From the NCBI RefSeq assembly GCF_000003855.2, contig NW_003101672.1, positions 1,630,134 to 1,694,133 of the forward strand: a stretch of DNA of 64,000 nucleotides, given 5' to 3'. Of this stretch, positions 12,860 to 25,561 are shown one piece after another (the first letter of the stretch is position 1; every line of letters begins with the position of its first letter). A program made the translations under genes and the position numbers. The DNA comes from Blastomyces gilchristii SLH14081. Lineage: Eukaryota > Ascomycota > Eurotiomycetes > Onygenales > Ajellomycetaceae. The notes beneath the pieces are model-generated. The model was not told where the DNA came from. It saw only the letters and a list, made by a program, of their open reading frames with translations, and did no database searches.

Positions 12860-13895
12860 TTGCTCACTATTTCAAAACCCATGATTGCCGTCAGCGCGAA
12901 TTGCTGTGGATTTGAAGCTATTTAAGCACATCATTCAAGAAGGGCATGTCACATCGGCCAGGTTGGTGGAGCTATCTGGAGCTATTCTACGTCCTCTGGC
13001 AGCAGCAGTGCATTTAGTTGAAGAAGTCGATTCAAGAACATGGAAAGCGACACGGGTCACAGAAGCCATGACGACCGAAGAAGAAATTACAGCTGGCCAT
13101 CGAATGATGTGAGTAATTATTAATTCTATTTTTTAGTTCAAAGTCCCGCCCCCTTTTTTCACTATTTCTTGAAACAGACCACTTTCGAATGAATTGTTTC
13201 TTCTCCATCCTTGCTCAGAGACTTCAATATGTTCATGACCAACACAATGGGTGCGCGGAAGTACTGGGTTGATTGGCAGAGCAGAGCCAGATTCTGAACG
13301 GCGCAGCTACAGACAGGGCCCTAATTGTGGATGTGGGTGTAGGAAAGGTCCTGACACAGGAGACTTGGAGGAGGTGATTGAGAAGGTTACATATATAATT
13401 TTTGAACCAAACAGCCTGTAACAGGTATAATAAGAAGGTTCTCATCTCATCTATTTACTTCCCCAAACTTTCTTCCTCCTCTATTATTTCATTCACATGT
13501 TTCTCTCCTTTTCTCCGTTGAGAATCGAGGAGGGGGAAGGAAGTGAGATATATTCTGCTCACACCGTATAGGTGCAAGGGTCTACTTCTATCACCACATC
13601 CTCCACGACTGGTCAGATTCTTACTGCCTCGAGATTCTTGAAAATGCCACAGCGGCAGTGACACCAGGCTACTCGAAGCTCCTTATACATGAGATGGTTG
13701 TGCCGGGAACAAGAGGCATCGCAGTTCCAGGCACAATTAGATATGACAATGATGGCTTTCAACTCCGGCATGGAGCGCACGGCACAGCAGTGACGTGAAC
13801 TGTTGGAGAAGGCTGGGCTTACGGTGGTTAAGTTGTGCGACCCGATCGATGAGGGTGGTGATGGAATCGTTGAGGCGATGAAGATATAGATATTG
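12860..13895 (+). pseudogene. Decayed SAM-dependent O-methyltransferase
   Basis: Fragments of a fungal secondary-metabolism-type O-methyltransferase appear in family order but in different frames. The N-terminal dimerisation part is at 12890-13110 (RIAVDLKLFKHI, VEEVDSRTWKATRVTEAM). TNTMGARKYWVDW is near 13240-13275. The SAM-binding motif I remnant is ALIVDVGVGK near 13320, where a Val replaces the second Gly. The catalytic region is FYHHILHDWSD near 13580 and SKLLIHEMVVPG near 13680, then a frame change, then ELLEKAGLTVVKLCDPIDE near 13800-13855. At least two frameshifts and several stops separate the blocks. It lies about 250 bp after the broken MFS transporter on the same strand, the spacing of a small metabolite gene pair. 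No protein can be made from it as it stands. Confidence 0.82.
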
Positions 13896-14902
13896 GATCT
13901 TACGCATGAATGTTAGCCTGTTTCCCATAAGGGACTAAGCTGGGATCAATGAAGTCTGATGCGCGGCCTGAGATTGTGCTTTAAATCTCCTGAGGAGCAT
14001 AGCAATGTTTTCCTCCGGATGGTATAGTTAAACCCGGACGCTTACCTCCTACCCCATACCCCGTAGACCTTGTGACCGACGACCAGCTGAATTGTTTCCG
14101 GCAACTTAACTCGCAATTGCTCGGTGAATTTTAGTTACTGTCAACATATCCATCTTGACGGGATATCGGCTCAAAAAGCGGTGTGCCATCGATTGCCCTT
14201 CCGTCGTCAGCGAAGCCAATCGAAAAATCGACTCAAAATGAACTAAATGGAAATGGACAATCACCAGCTGTTCCGAACCGATGGTTTTTCCTAGCTACCA
14301 TATCGAACTCCCTTCCAATCGAGCTCGATATTCCAGAACCAAACCTGCTAATAAAAGGGCGGATCGGTAGTTTGCACGCATGCATGCAGGTTGTCCCATT
14401 CGTTTCTGTGCTGAATTTGAATTCTTTCGAGTATCCGTACCCCGTTTTTTTTCCTTTGCTTTCCCTCGTTGGTATTCAGTATATTTAGCTATTTAGCTTG
14501 GTGCAAAAATCTCCCCGAGGTAGGAAATCAGATCAGAGTTTTCACCCTCGCGAAAAGCTGTGGCATTTTTGTCAACATTATTTCCATATATCCTGGAAGT
14601 TATTATGTACATACCTATTAGTTACATACATCCCCATGCGAACCAGCAGCGAAAGGAAGAAGAATAAAGAAGAAGAAAACAAAAGGAAATGAGAAAAAAT
14701 AAAAGGGTCAGAAGGCTCCTGAACTCCGCAACCAGATCTCATTCAAATGATAGACATGATAAAAGCATCTTACCCCACACAATCCATTACGCCGTGACGT
14801 CGTCCCCCGCTGCCTAAGACAAACTAAAAAAAAATATAAAAAGACTTGAAACGAAAGACCTAAGCCTGACTTAACCAACCGCACTTTCACCTTCACCCAA
14901 CC
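13896..14902. other. Intergenic spacer, nothing recognised
   Basis: Short open frames only, without domains. Contains mild A-rich tracts near 14660-14700. It holds the 3' flank of the minus-strand gene that ends at 14903. Confidence 0.5.
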
Positions 14903-16263
14903 TTATCCAACCGCGCCCGCCGAATGCCTCGCACTCCTCCTCCTCCCCTGCCCCTGTCCACTACCACTATTACCAGCGGCACCTGCACCGCCCCTGCCCC
15001 TTGCCCTCCTACTCCCCCTCCTACCACCATCGCTACCACCCACAGCAGCCACAGCAGCCACAGCAGCCGATGGAGACGCAGTGACGGATCCAGGCAAAGC
15101 GACCGACCCATACCCCTCATCCCCAGCGCCTTGATTCCGCCATCCGCCATCGACTTCCAGAATGTCAACTACGGGCAGGCGTGATTCGATTGGTAAAGGA
15201 TAGGTTGAGCCTGTCGTCATGGTTGCAGCTGGAAGGGGGAATTGAGTATGCGTAGGATCTGTGGATGTGCCTGCTTTTCCCTTGCCCTTGGCTTTACTAG
15301 CGGCAGCCTGAGATGTAGACGACGTCTTTTTAGGTCCTAGGATTTTCTCCTGCAGGGCGAAGGCGTGTACGTAGTTTTGTGGCATGCTGAGGCCTATGTA
15401 ATGGTGTTGGAAGCGGCGGCGGGTTTCGGGGATTGTCTTTTCGGTTTAAAAACGGACGGCACAAGGTTCCAAGGTTAGCATAGCAAGATTTTTATGTTGT
15501 TGCATATTGCACCAATAACATAACGTATTGTAGAGATAGTTCCATAAGAATATTTGTAAATCCCATCGTATCCAGCCAAGTATGTAAACCCGCAAATGGG
15601 CAAGATAGAACAATACGAACCTCATAATTGGCCACGGCATGGTTCAATAACAGCTCCTGGTCTGTCAACACGCTGAGAGCAGCATGGCGACGTTCGCGCA
15701 TGTAGGACTTGAGACGCATATGGCCGACCAGTGGAGGATGGATGGGTAAGTCTGCAGAGCCGAAAAGGTTCTGCGATTGCGCGTTTTTGGTGGGTGTATG
15801 ATTGCCCCTATAGTCTACGATTTTATTTATAAAAAAATAAGATTTTGTTAGTTAGTTTAGCAGAATTGACTTGTATAACTACAGGAAGATAAGTGGTTAT
15901 ATGTAATTGACACTCACCCAACCGCTCCTCCGTCTCCATCTCCTCCGCCTCCTCCTCCGCATTTACAACATCTGAATCATCACTTCTCCTGCTCCTACTC
16001 CTACTCCCGGTCCCCTGCACGCTCCCACTCCCGCCGCCACCTCCACCAGCACCACCAGCACCACCAAGAACCTGTGTCCTAATCTGCTGTTCACGCTCCT
16101 GCGCGTGGGCTAATCGGATATGCGCCTCCGTATGCTCGTCGATATCCGATGCAGCTAAGAGGAGGGCGCGCGCTTCGAGGACGCGGTCGTATGCGTTGAC
16201 GAGCATTTGGCGGGCGTGGGGGCTTAGGTTTGCGGGGAGGTGGATGGCGGGGTTGTCGTTCAT
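14903..16263 (-). CDS. Uncharacterised protein with Gly/Arg-rich tail
   Basis: Three exons, 16263-15918, 15814-15621 and 15436-14903, 357 aa, with GTGAGT and GTTCGT donors and in-phase joins. The start is MNDNPAIHLPAN. The N-terminal helical segment (HARQMLVNAYDRVLEARALL) is followed by a glutamine/glutamate-rich helix, a Gly/Ser low-complexity run and an acidic patch (EEEAEEMETEERLG). The middle exon encodes an ordered-looking part (MRLKSYMRERRHAALSVL, LLLNHAVANYE) that continues into the third exon (TIPETRRRFQHHYIGL). The rest is Ala/Gly/Ser-rich and ends in RGS/RGR/GRG repeats reminiscent of RNA-binding RGG tails. I do not recognise the family; a role in RNA or chromatin biology would be inference from the tail alone. 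Confidence 0.72.
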
Positions 16264-17357
16264 GGTTTTTTTTTTTTTTTTTCCCCGGGAGGGTTTTGAG
16301 TGGGATTGAGTATCTCTCTTTTCCTTATTAATTCCAAAGCAAAGGAAAAAAAGGCCCGGGGGGTAAGGAGTATAGCGCGTCGCGCGGAAACGAGGACGGA
16401 ACGACGGTTGGAATCAACCAAACCTGCGTTGGTTGAGTGAAGACAGTTGCTGGGAATTAACAAATAATCAAACCGACTACACGACCCGCACAATCAAAAT
16501 ACTCCAATGCAAAGAAAGACCTTTCCCCTAAGCTTCGTCCCCCGTCCAACTCCACTCCCTTTGGAAAGAGGCTAATTAGTAAAAATGTAGCTTAAGAGCG
16601 CGCGGGGCAAGCTCGAACTCGCATCGGCTTTGCTCTTTTTTTTTTTTTTTCTTTTTTTTTTTTTAATTCCAACGAGAAATAACGAAAGGGGAATGGGGAA
16701 ACGTGGTATGCGTGTGTGGTAAGAATGAGCACTGTCATGGGAAGGGGAATTGTGTAAGAGCTCCAAAGCGCCGGCGATGTCATCATTTATTATTATTTGC
16801 GGCGGTTGTTGTGTGGGGTAGAAACGCTAGGTTGTATTGGGTCTAGTGCGGCTCCCGACTGCAAAGATTTATCGTAACTAAGCATAGTTACTAAACAGAC
16901 ATGTTAATCGTCGTTATTTAAAATTACATTTTCAGCAGATGAAAAAATGGAAAATGAAATTAAAAAAAAAGCAGAAGACAAAATGAAAAACCCTCCCAAG
17001 CTGCTAATGATAGTACACAGGAATGACTTAATATGTCAATCTGACGCCGACGCGTGTCACTAACGTACATACATATACAGTGTGTATGTGTTCGCACTCC
17101 CTAAAATATACAAGAAAGCTAACAAAAAAAAGGTAAATATACACAGAGAAAAAAAGAAGAGTACAAGAAACATCCTCCAAGACAAGGTCCAAGAGCTTAA
17201 AAAAAAGAAGATAAACAACCGAGGGGTATAATAATTACAACTTCCGTCCGTTTCTTCATCGAAAATGTTAGTTTAGGTCATTTTTATCTTCTTGGGTCCT
17301 ATCGTGTCGTGTCGGTATAGCGTGTCGGTATAACGTAACATTATAGCAAAACTTTCA
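16264..17357. other. Intergenic spacer with T/A tracts
   Basis: Separates two minus-strand genes. A T-run of about 18 lies directly upstream of the 16263 start (16265-16282), and T-rich tracts at 16637-16664. No gene recognised. Confidence 0.55.
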
Positions 17358-17483
17358 TCAACATCCGTGCATGAACGAGTTCTTCGGCCATGCGTTGCCC
17401 GTGTCATCCCTATTAAACCACCAAACAAGTTAGCAGTCAGCAACAACAGCTCTCTAAAAGAAAAAGGGGGAAGTTGAAGGGAG

Positions 17484-17516
<33 letters not shown>

Positions 17517-19767
17517 AGAGAGAGAGAGAGAATATTTTTCCAAACACGAACATACCACCTCGTCAGATTCGGATTTTCATAAGCATTCAGATGATCCTTA
17601 ATATACTCCGTTGTCTCCCACCCGGGCGGGTCGCACGTAACACTCACTGCATCCGGATCTTGATAAATCCTCACGTAATCAAACCGCATTGTAGCCGGCA
17701 TTAACTTCGTCAACCCAGTCAGGTTCACGTACGCGAATGTATTCGACATGCCCAAGTTCATGATGATCGACATGGGCTCGGTCGGGATGATGCGCTGGCC
17801 GACGTTACCGTTGGGCCCCAGGGCGCGCGCGTCCACTTTCCAGGTCTTATCCGCGCCGACGAACCAGTTTATTTCACCCTTGGGTCCGGGTTTGTATTCA
17901 TAGGCGTAGACTTGGTAGGCTTTGCCATCGTACCAGTCATTGTTTAAGTTTGTTACGCCTGAGACTGCTTGTTGGTATGGACTGCCTCGATAGCTGTTTA
18001 TAGTGGTTATTCTGGGGTCATAAAGTTCGTAGAACTCTAAGAATTTGTTGTGGCTAGTTAGAGAAGAGTAAATGAAAGAATCAGAGGAATATAGAAGGGC
18101 CTATATACCAAAGTTAGGCATATACCACACATCAAACGGCGCAACCTGAACACTCTGCGATACATCTCCCACATTGGACGGGGTGTCCGGATCCAAGGCA
18201 TGCACATTTGCTTCAATAACATCGATTTCAGGGGCGCTTCGTGATTTACCCGGGGTCGGGTGATCTTCGCCGTTGCACGTGCAGGCGGGGAGGCGCATAC
18301 CAGGCAGGAAACTAATCCCATCCGTCGAGCTCTGGTTGGGCGTGATACCCGCATCACATACATCGGCATAGCTATACGGCCACATCCCTTCCGTCGTGGC
18401 AGCATATCCTGGCCGGCCGAGGTTGCCCATGGACCAGAACCCAGGCCAGAACCCAGATGTATCACCCCTTCCAGGAAGTGATATGCTCGCCTCCAAACGC
18501 CCACCGGTGAAACACAGTTTATTCCAAGATTGGACCATGCCGGACCGATAATCTAGTCCGTGGTTTTTGAAGGCATCGAAGCGGATCTCGAGCTTCCCGT
18601 TCTTGGTGGTAACAGCGTCTGGGTCGTACCACTAGAAATAGAGTTAAGTACAAAACTTATATTTATTGATAAGACTATTCACTTACCTCTAGGTCCTGCG
18701 TCACTCCATACCAAATATCAACGGCTTGAAAAAAAGGGTCGTCCCCATCATAGAACGTTCGTCCGTCCTTGTTGAATTCATCCGAGAACTAGTAGTCGCG
18801 AATGAATGTCAGCTAGTCTTGGCACACCAACCAAGCCACTTAGTCAGGGATTAGAGCTTCTTACCACCAACTTCCACTTTTTCCCATCCGCAGATATCTT
18901 TGATTTAGCGGACTCCGGCGTATCCGGGTCTATAAGGGATGTTCGAATGTTTTGAAGATGGGGAATAGGGCCGACATCCAAACACAGCGGATTGCCAGCA
19001 CAAACGGATGTATTGGGGCGCGACCTCTCCATAAGCGTCCTATTTAAAAAAGTGTGTAAGTAAATCCATCATCCTTTCCTTTTTGTTTCTTTTCCCCTTC
19101 TTTCTGTCCTTCTTTTTTCTTTCAACATATTTTGGATAACGTTGTGTTCAGGAAAAGGGCATTCGTACAATATGGGATAAATAATGAGAAGCGACAAGCT
19201 CCCCAAGACCACAGCTGCGAGCCCCAGCACATTAGCGGCACCTCTCCGAGTACAAACAGTGCAGTCTCTATCTTCATCGTTTGGGTCCGGATTATGCAAA
19301 TAGTCATCCTTCTCTACATCCTCGGGAAACATCAGCAGATTTTCATTTGGAAAAATGGCATATTTCTCCACGACAGTCTGAGTCGTTACGGGGTCGTCGT
19401 CTGAGGCTATTCGGGAGTGACTCCGACTTTCCCACATTGGATTGAAAGCATACCCGGTGCCCTCTCGAACGACACCTCCCTCCGAGCTCCAACTTGTTAC
19501 TCGTGACGGTAAGTTCGAATATTCAGCTGAGCCATGCCTCTCGTCGCGCTGCCGCTGCGGGGGATTGGGGAGTGCCAGGTATTCTGAGGAGTCAGTGCCA
19601 TGCGAAGAGACCGGTCGATAGGCTGGGGAATAAGGAGGCTGCAGAGGGGAAATCAGGGAGGAAGAAGAGGCATTTGGAGTTAAGAAAGGGTCCGGCTGGC
19701 TAGAGGTTACTTCGAATGTGGGCGTCAGCTCGGTAGGAGGAGCTTTACCAATTTGTTTTGGTCGCAT
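17358..19767 (-). CDS. KRE6/SKN1-type beta-glucan synthesis-associated protein (GH16)
   Basis: Six exons, 19767-19169, 19039-18865, 18788-18687, 18631-18109, 18036-17556 and 17409-17358, sum to 643 codons plus stop. It is a type II membrane protein: a roughly 175-residue Ser/Pro-rich cytoplasmic N-terminus, one hydrophobic helix at about residues 176-200 ([20 protein letters not shown]), then a luminal GH16-like domain. The GH16 signature E-I-D-V-I-E falls at residues 427-432, with E427 and E432 as expected catalytic positions. [20 protein letters not shown] and the C-terminal Trp/Cys-containing tail also fit KRE6/SKN1. Yeast homologues act in the secretory pathway and are needed for cell-wall beta-1,6-glucan; the exact reaction is still debated. 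In the exon 4/5 junction I chose the acceptor TTCTTAG at 18037-18043, because the nearer TAG puts the frame out. The last intron contains an A/T homopolymer of about 28 (17487-17514). Which of KRE6 or SKN1 it corresponds to is not decidable here. Confidence 0.92.
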
Positions 19768-22700
19768 GGTGCTAAGATCTTTGGTCGAGGTAAAAGTCGA
19801 TTAGTGGGTCACTTTTGCGTACTATTTTTCGTCCCTTCCCAATCGGACGGGATTGAGGAAAGACTCCTGCAATAGGGCAACCGTGTCCCCCTTCCGCTAC
19901 TCGATGAATTTTGTTACCTGACAGGGGCTAAAAAGGAATGGAAAAAGCACCGGGAAATATCTGAAGAGGAGAAACCCAACACGACCAAATATTCCGGAAA
20001 GACCATGTCCTAGAAGAGGGAGAAATCGAGGGTGAACCGATTGATTATTTTTTTGACTCCACCAGGTCCATAATTAGACCTAAGAATGGCTAGGAATATG
20101 ACCAGAAAAGTTCTCCAGTCGCGCAATGTGAAATGCGATGCTTGTCGTGAGTAGCCGGGGAGACGACGAAAAGATACAACGTGCCGAGCAGGCGATCTGT
20201 AACGACAGACGGGGACGGCACGTGCAGATAAAACGAGCGGCAAGAGAACGATATCTCAGTTTTTCTAGACTAGAAGGCTGTTAGAAGGAAAAAATTAAGA
20301 GTAGGAATAATGATCAAATGGCACAGAGGGTTACGCTGGGAGCCAGGTGAAGGGAAGGGGCTAGTATGGGGGTTAAGTAACGGGGCAAAGGGACTCGAAG
20401 AGAGTGTTTTTGTGTGTGTGTGAAACGAAGCCCTCTGCAAGCCACGATCCCACGAAGGAAGATCAAACAAGAATGGAGAAACGAGTCACAAAGAAGACTA
20501 ATCATAAACGGAGAGAAGGGGACATCAGATAAAACGAAAAGAGATGAAAGGCGTACCTTGCAGCTGTCCTACCAATTGAGTGAATACCAGCAGAATTCTT
20601 GCCCGTTTTCTAGTAGGCTGCGTCGATAGGCAAGGCAAGGCAAGGCAGAGGATGGATTGGCTCGATTGATCAATTGACAACAGCCAGGCTGATCCAGTAT
20701 GCGTGCCGTGCCTCAATTCACGCTCCCGCAGACGGAGTCCCCAGCAGTTGTGAACCTGACGATGATTTGGGTGTGGAGGAGTGCTCGTTGCAGGAGGCTA
20801 ATCGGCCTTGACAAGTGCCGCGAAACCAGCGGGAGTTTGCAGTAGTGCCGGAGACCAGTGAGAAGCTAATCAGGTGGCTGATCAGTGATCACTCTCTGGG
20901 CTCTTTTTAAAAAGTACTCTCTCCTCTTGATTCGACGGCTGTTACGGCTGGGATGCAGGGGCGGGATCAGGGTGATACAATGCAGTCTGCGTGGTCCGAA
21001 GAACGAGAGTGGACAGAGCAGCGCCGTTGAGCCAGGATTGGCCCAGACCAGACCAGACAGACAGACAGACAAAAGAAAGAAAGAAAGAAAGAAAGAAAAC
21101 GGCGGGATAACTATAAATGACAGCTGACGTATGCTCCCGTCGCAGCTTCTACTCAGCAGTATGCGTGTATTAGCAGTAGTAATATTGTAATAATTGTACT
21201 CTCCCTATATATATATATATACATATATATGTATGTATGATGTATGTACATGTTCATGTGCTGCTGCATCAATTGAATAAATAGGTAACTATATAAGAAA
21301 AATAAAGTAAAACCTGGGAACAAAACCTGGTTTTAGGCGCGCATAGAGAGAAGCGAGACACACCCTTCCATGACTTATGACTTCTTCCATCCAAGCTTTA
21401 TGTATCCGCCTACAAAACAATGCGCCAATTTCTGAGACAGTGACATCAGCAAGGTTCAACCCACGGAGATCAGGGGTCTGGTTTCCAACAGTAAAAAAAT
21501 GTTAATTAACTGCCACATTAGCAAGAATGAAAAACTTCCTGCGATCTTGCTCCACCAAAGCCAGCGTAAAATAAATATCACCTCCCCCTCGTCCTCCCCC
21601 AAACAGGATGTTTCAGGCGTGGAGCGTGGAGCATGTTATGTTGCCAATAAAGACCGAATATGTCAAACTCGATCAATGACGCGGAAGCCGGCGGTTTCTT
21701 CGCTATTATTTCATGGAGGTAGCCCTAACATCCCATCCGCTGTCTGCCACACCGCACTCAGATATATAAAGTTAACGATCCCACTGTTTGGTGTTCAGAG
21801 TACTCCATCCGCGCCATGGATCCTTCACATTTTCCTATCAACCATACCATACATACTGCAGACAGAGGTCGCAACCATAGTACTGTAATGTATGTATTGT
21901 ACAGTACATACATTACATACCCGCAAAAAGAGGGAGGGGAGGATTAGGTAATCGCGCCTCTCCCCCGCGATAATGGAATTTAGGCAACTCTAAGAGAGTC
22001 AGTCAGTCCATGATGATGACGTCTATCGAAACTTTTGTCGAGAACTTACGCTGTAAACTGGTCAATTCTCATTGGTTCCCTATTTTGTTGGACGGGCTTA
22101 CAATTTCGTGCTGAACAGGCCACTATCACAGCTTCTAAATGTGAATTCCAACAGCGCCTCATAGGTCATGGTATCTGACCACCTCGCATATTTATGAGAA
22201 TGCCGATGGTCGAAGATCGACGGACCACTGAAGCCAGAGAATTAAAAGGAGACCAACGAGAGGGTAACAAACCATCGAGCTTCTCTATCACCATCGAGAT
22301 TTTCTAAAGGGACATTTTGGAAAGTTTTGCACAAGCGGGTGCACAAGCCCCCAACAAGCAGTCAGTGATGGTGCCAGTCACGCCAAAGCATCGCAAACAC
22401 GATCAGCCATGCTTATGTGTGCTAAGAAGGGGGATGCTCATTTCGACTGACAGACGGTACGGTACCCCTTATTCCTGGCAAGCGCTAGATCTACTTCCAT
22501 AGCTTGACCGAGAAGCTCAACAATATTATGGTTTCCTTCAGGCTAGAGAGAGGGAGGATACCGTGGGAGCGAGTAGGGGCGGCTGGAAAGGGAAGAGAAT
22601 TGCCAACTAGGGAAGATGAGCGGAGCGAGAGTAACGGGGCCAAAAGTTGTTGGTTCTACAGATAAATATTTGTTGGACTGAACCTGCCCCATAACACGCA

Positions 22701-23049
22701 TTGCGGGGGTATAAGTCATTGTGCGGGCTAGAATCTATTGACCATCAGCCAGTTTTCAGTATATTGTGATTTTTCCTCCCTGGATTATTTAGTAGGTTCG
22801 ATAAGATACTACAGGATACACTGGAATGGAATATCATACTGAAATCAGGATAAGGGGAAACATTCCCAATTACCCTCGAAGTAGTACTGTACTAATTAAT
22901 ATCCCATATCCGTAATCATAACTAGCATTATTTCCCTTCGCTAAATAGATATTTCAATCATACAGGGATTTAGTTAGTTACTATATAATTTTACAAACCC
23001 TTCAATCCAAATCTGATCCAACCCATTATCTCTAGCCCTCCCGAATTCT
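19768..23049. other. Intergenic spacer with simple repeats and an inverted repeat
   Basis: Upstream region of the KRE6-like gene. It contains a CAAGG repeat near 20630-20647, a GACA/GAAA repeat at about 21042-21098, TA repeats near 21208-21230 and a perfect 12-bp inverted repeat at 21885-21916. Open frames of up to 129 codons have no recognisable domain and I do not call them genes. Confidence 0.5.
21885..21916. repeat. Perfect 12-bp inverted repeat, GTAC-rich
   Basis: GTAATGTATGTA at 21885-21896 is the exact reverse complement of TACATACATTAC at 21905-21916, with the 8-base spacer TTGTACAG between. It could form a hairpin or be a dimeric protein-binding site. Confidence 0.85.
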
Positions 23050-23709
23050 CTAACTCTCAACCGCCTTTGCCCTCAACCCCACAATCCTTCCCCCATTCCC
23101 ACTCCTATCCAGTCCAACAACCCAATACTCCACTCTCGTCCGACCCATCTGCACCCGATACACCTTCACCTCCACCCTTTCCATATCCTGCTCGTTCCCG
23201 CCCCCCCCCGCCGCCATCTTCACCGCATGCAGGACCGTAGCGTATTGGTTTTTCGGATCGAAGGATGAAGGGGTTAGGATTGTTATTTGCATGTCTGCTG
23301 TTTCTGCCGCGGAGGAGCTGGGGAGGATGAGGGATTTGAATTCGTCTGTTTTTCGGGGCGGTTAGTTTAGATTTACATATGTCATATATCGTAAAAAATG
23401 CATATATATATATATATATATTATACAAACGAAGAAGCCGGAAGAGAGAAGAACCAAAAACATACCAGCACTCGGCCACCGACCCTGCGCCGCCCCGCTA
23501 CAGTCCAGCGCAACAGGCTCGAAGACCTCGTCTGTGTCGGAGGTATAGTACATCTCCACGTCGCGGAGGACGGTGGGGACGGCCGCAGCCGCATCTGTAG
23601 TTTTTGTCTGTACAAAACCTTCCTGTTGCTGATTTGTTGCTGGGGTATCTTTGCAGGGGTCTTCGTTTGCCTTGTCCAGGAAGGCGGCGTAGGCGTCGTC
23701 GGAGGACAT
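23050..23709 (-). CDS. Uncharacterised small protein
   Basis: Two exons, 23709-23466 and 23345-23050, 179 aa. The intron has a GTATGT donor, a CTAAC branch site and an AACAG acceptor. The start MSSDDAYAAFLDKAN is chosen over the longer upstream frame because the upstream part is low complexity. The N-terminus is acidic and Gln/Thr-rich; the centre carries YYTSDTDEVFEPVAL. The second exon reads as a compact beta-rich unit (MQITILTPSSFDPKNQYATV, VEVKVYRVQMGRTRVEYWVV), with no Cys motif, membrane segment or signal peptide. It resembles conserved hypothetical proteins of Eurotiomycetes; I know no function. The intron contains a TA repeat and exon 2 holds a short C-tract. Confidence 0.75.
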
Positions 23710-24254
23710 TATTGTGCTTTTTGTTTCTGATGATGATGATGATGATGATGGTGACGACGATGGAAGAGGTGAGGAAGGGGGATTGGCCGGTGGGCTGTGG
23801 TTGCGGTATATGGGTGAGGAGAGGGAAATGTGACGGCAGAGTCCAATGACGTGGTGGAGGTGAAGCTGCTGTGAGGATGGCGCGGGGAATTGCCTGCGCG
23901 GCGTTGGTCCCTGTTTTATACTGATGCAGTGGTGGATGAAGCGGGGTTTTATTCTTAAGGATCTCGGAAGTTGGTTCCTCATTCCTTTCTTCCTTCAGTG
24001 CCTTTTAGAGCACCCTTTTCAATGTTTATAGAGTCAATGGATACTAACTGGATGCTGTTTATTTACTCTTTGCTTGAACGAAAGACAGGTCATGTGATTC
24101 CACAGCGCTATGAGGTCATCGCGCGATCATTCCAACGGTTGATTCAGTCCTGAAAAATAGAACAGAATTACAAGTGTTCAAGCACAAAGTAATTGCAGTA
24201 GAAAAATCTTCCAAAAATTGTCTAATTGACAATCCAAGCTAGCTAGTGGATTTC
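23710..24254. other. Intergenic spacer, nothing recognised
   Basis: Holds an ATC/GAT trinucleotide run at 23729-23750 just upstream of the 23709 start and the 3' flank of the next minus-strand gene's neighbour. No further signal seen. Confidence 0.5.
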
Positions 24255-25561
24255 TCAAGATCCATATTTCTGTAGCAGCTCCTCCATAATCCGCATTGCC
24301 CCGGATCGGTACGAGCCCCCAAATAGCGCATAATGATTGAGCTGATGATACCTGCGCAGCCAAAACAATCAGTCAATTCCCTCCAAAGTCAACTCTATCT
24401 AGTTATCCCATAGAGATTCCAAGTAGAAAGGGAAGGTAAAATAAAAAAAAAAATAAAAAAAAGTAAAAACAACTTACAATTCATACAAAGCAACCCGATC
24501 TTTATACTCCTCCACCGGCTCCGTCTTTGGACACAGCTCATGATACTCCTCCAAAAACCGACCCCCAAACCCTCCAAACATCCTCATAATTCCCAGCTCA
24601 TACTCGCTATGCCCATAAAACGCCGACGGGTCAAATATCACCTCCTCAACCTTTCTTCCCCCCAGACTCCCTCGCCCCGCATTCCCAGACCAAAGATCCC
24701 CATGCACAACCACCGGCGTCACCCCGCGCCCCTTATTCAGATGCTCATCCCCCAATAGCCGCGGTACAACCTGCGCTATCGTCCGCTCCACCAACCGCCG
24801 TAACTCGCCATCACGTTGGCCGCCCAAATCGTTCCCCGCCTCGGCACGCTGTAGGATGAAGCGGAGCCGGTTCTCGGCGTAAAAGGAGGCCCAGGAGGAT
24901 CTGTAGGAGTTATCCTGTGCCGTGTCGCCGCAGCAGGTTGGGACGGGGAAGCCGAATTGAGGCGCGGAGTAGCCGTCGGGCACGGGAGCTGGGGTTGTGT
25001 GTAGCTGTGCTAGCTTCTCTGCGAGGGATTTGCGAGGTTCTTGTTGATGGTGGGATGTGTCTGGGCTGCCGTTGCGGGGTGAGGATGGGTCGAGGAATTC
25101 GACGACTAGGAAATAAGTTGGCGGTGATGAAGGGGAGGAGAAGGCTCCCCAGCCGAATGATTGGGGGCAGAGAGTCGGTACGACGGCGTGGATGGCTTTT
25201 AAGGAGGCGTCTTCACCTGTTATTTTTGGGCTTAGTTATGTGTGATTTTCTTATGCTTTTGTATGGGTGGCTTCTCGTGGGGGGGGAGTTAAAAGGAGAA
25301 ATAAGGAATGATTTCAATTGTACTGTAAGTATAGTATATGGAATGCCCGGGAGGGGGGGTTTATTAGTTACTACCTTGCACCATTACCTTCCCCTCCTCT
25401 CCCGTTGCGGTCTTCATGAAGAAGCGTTTTTCAGTTCCATCCGCGAGTTTTGTAGTTATTTTAGCAGCAGACGCGCTGCTGCAGCCACCCCCAGCGCGGC
25501 TTACTATGGTATTTGCTGTGTCTAGACTGAGGAGGTCTATCACTGCTTGGTCGAGCTTCAT
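24255..25561 (-). CDS. Fructosamine/ketosamine-3-kinase family protein
   Basis: Three exons, 25561-25375, 25216-24478 and 24351-24255, 340 aa, all junctions in frame. The N-terminus (MKLDQAVIDLL, GGCSSASAAKITTKL, KRFFMKTATGEEG) carries the nucleotide-binding lobe with the FMK lysine. The catalytic lobe has VVHGDLWSGN with the H-G-D triad at 234-236 and a second acidic motif, IFDPSAFYGHSEYELG, in place of the kinase DFG. The C-terminal exon (YHQLNHYALFGGSY, RIMEELLQKYG) matches the family end. Members phosphorylate protein-bound fructosamines or ribulosamines, destabilising glycation adducts. Fungal members usually lack direct biochemical proof, so the substrate is inferred. The length fits the family of about 290-340 aa. 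Confidence 0.92.
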
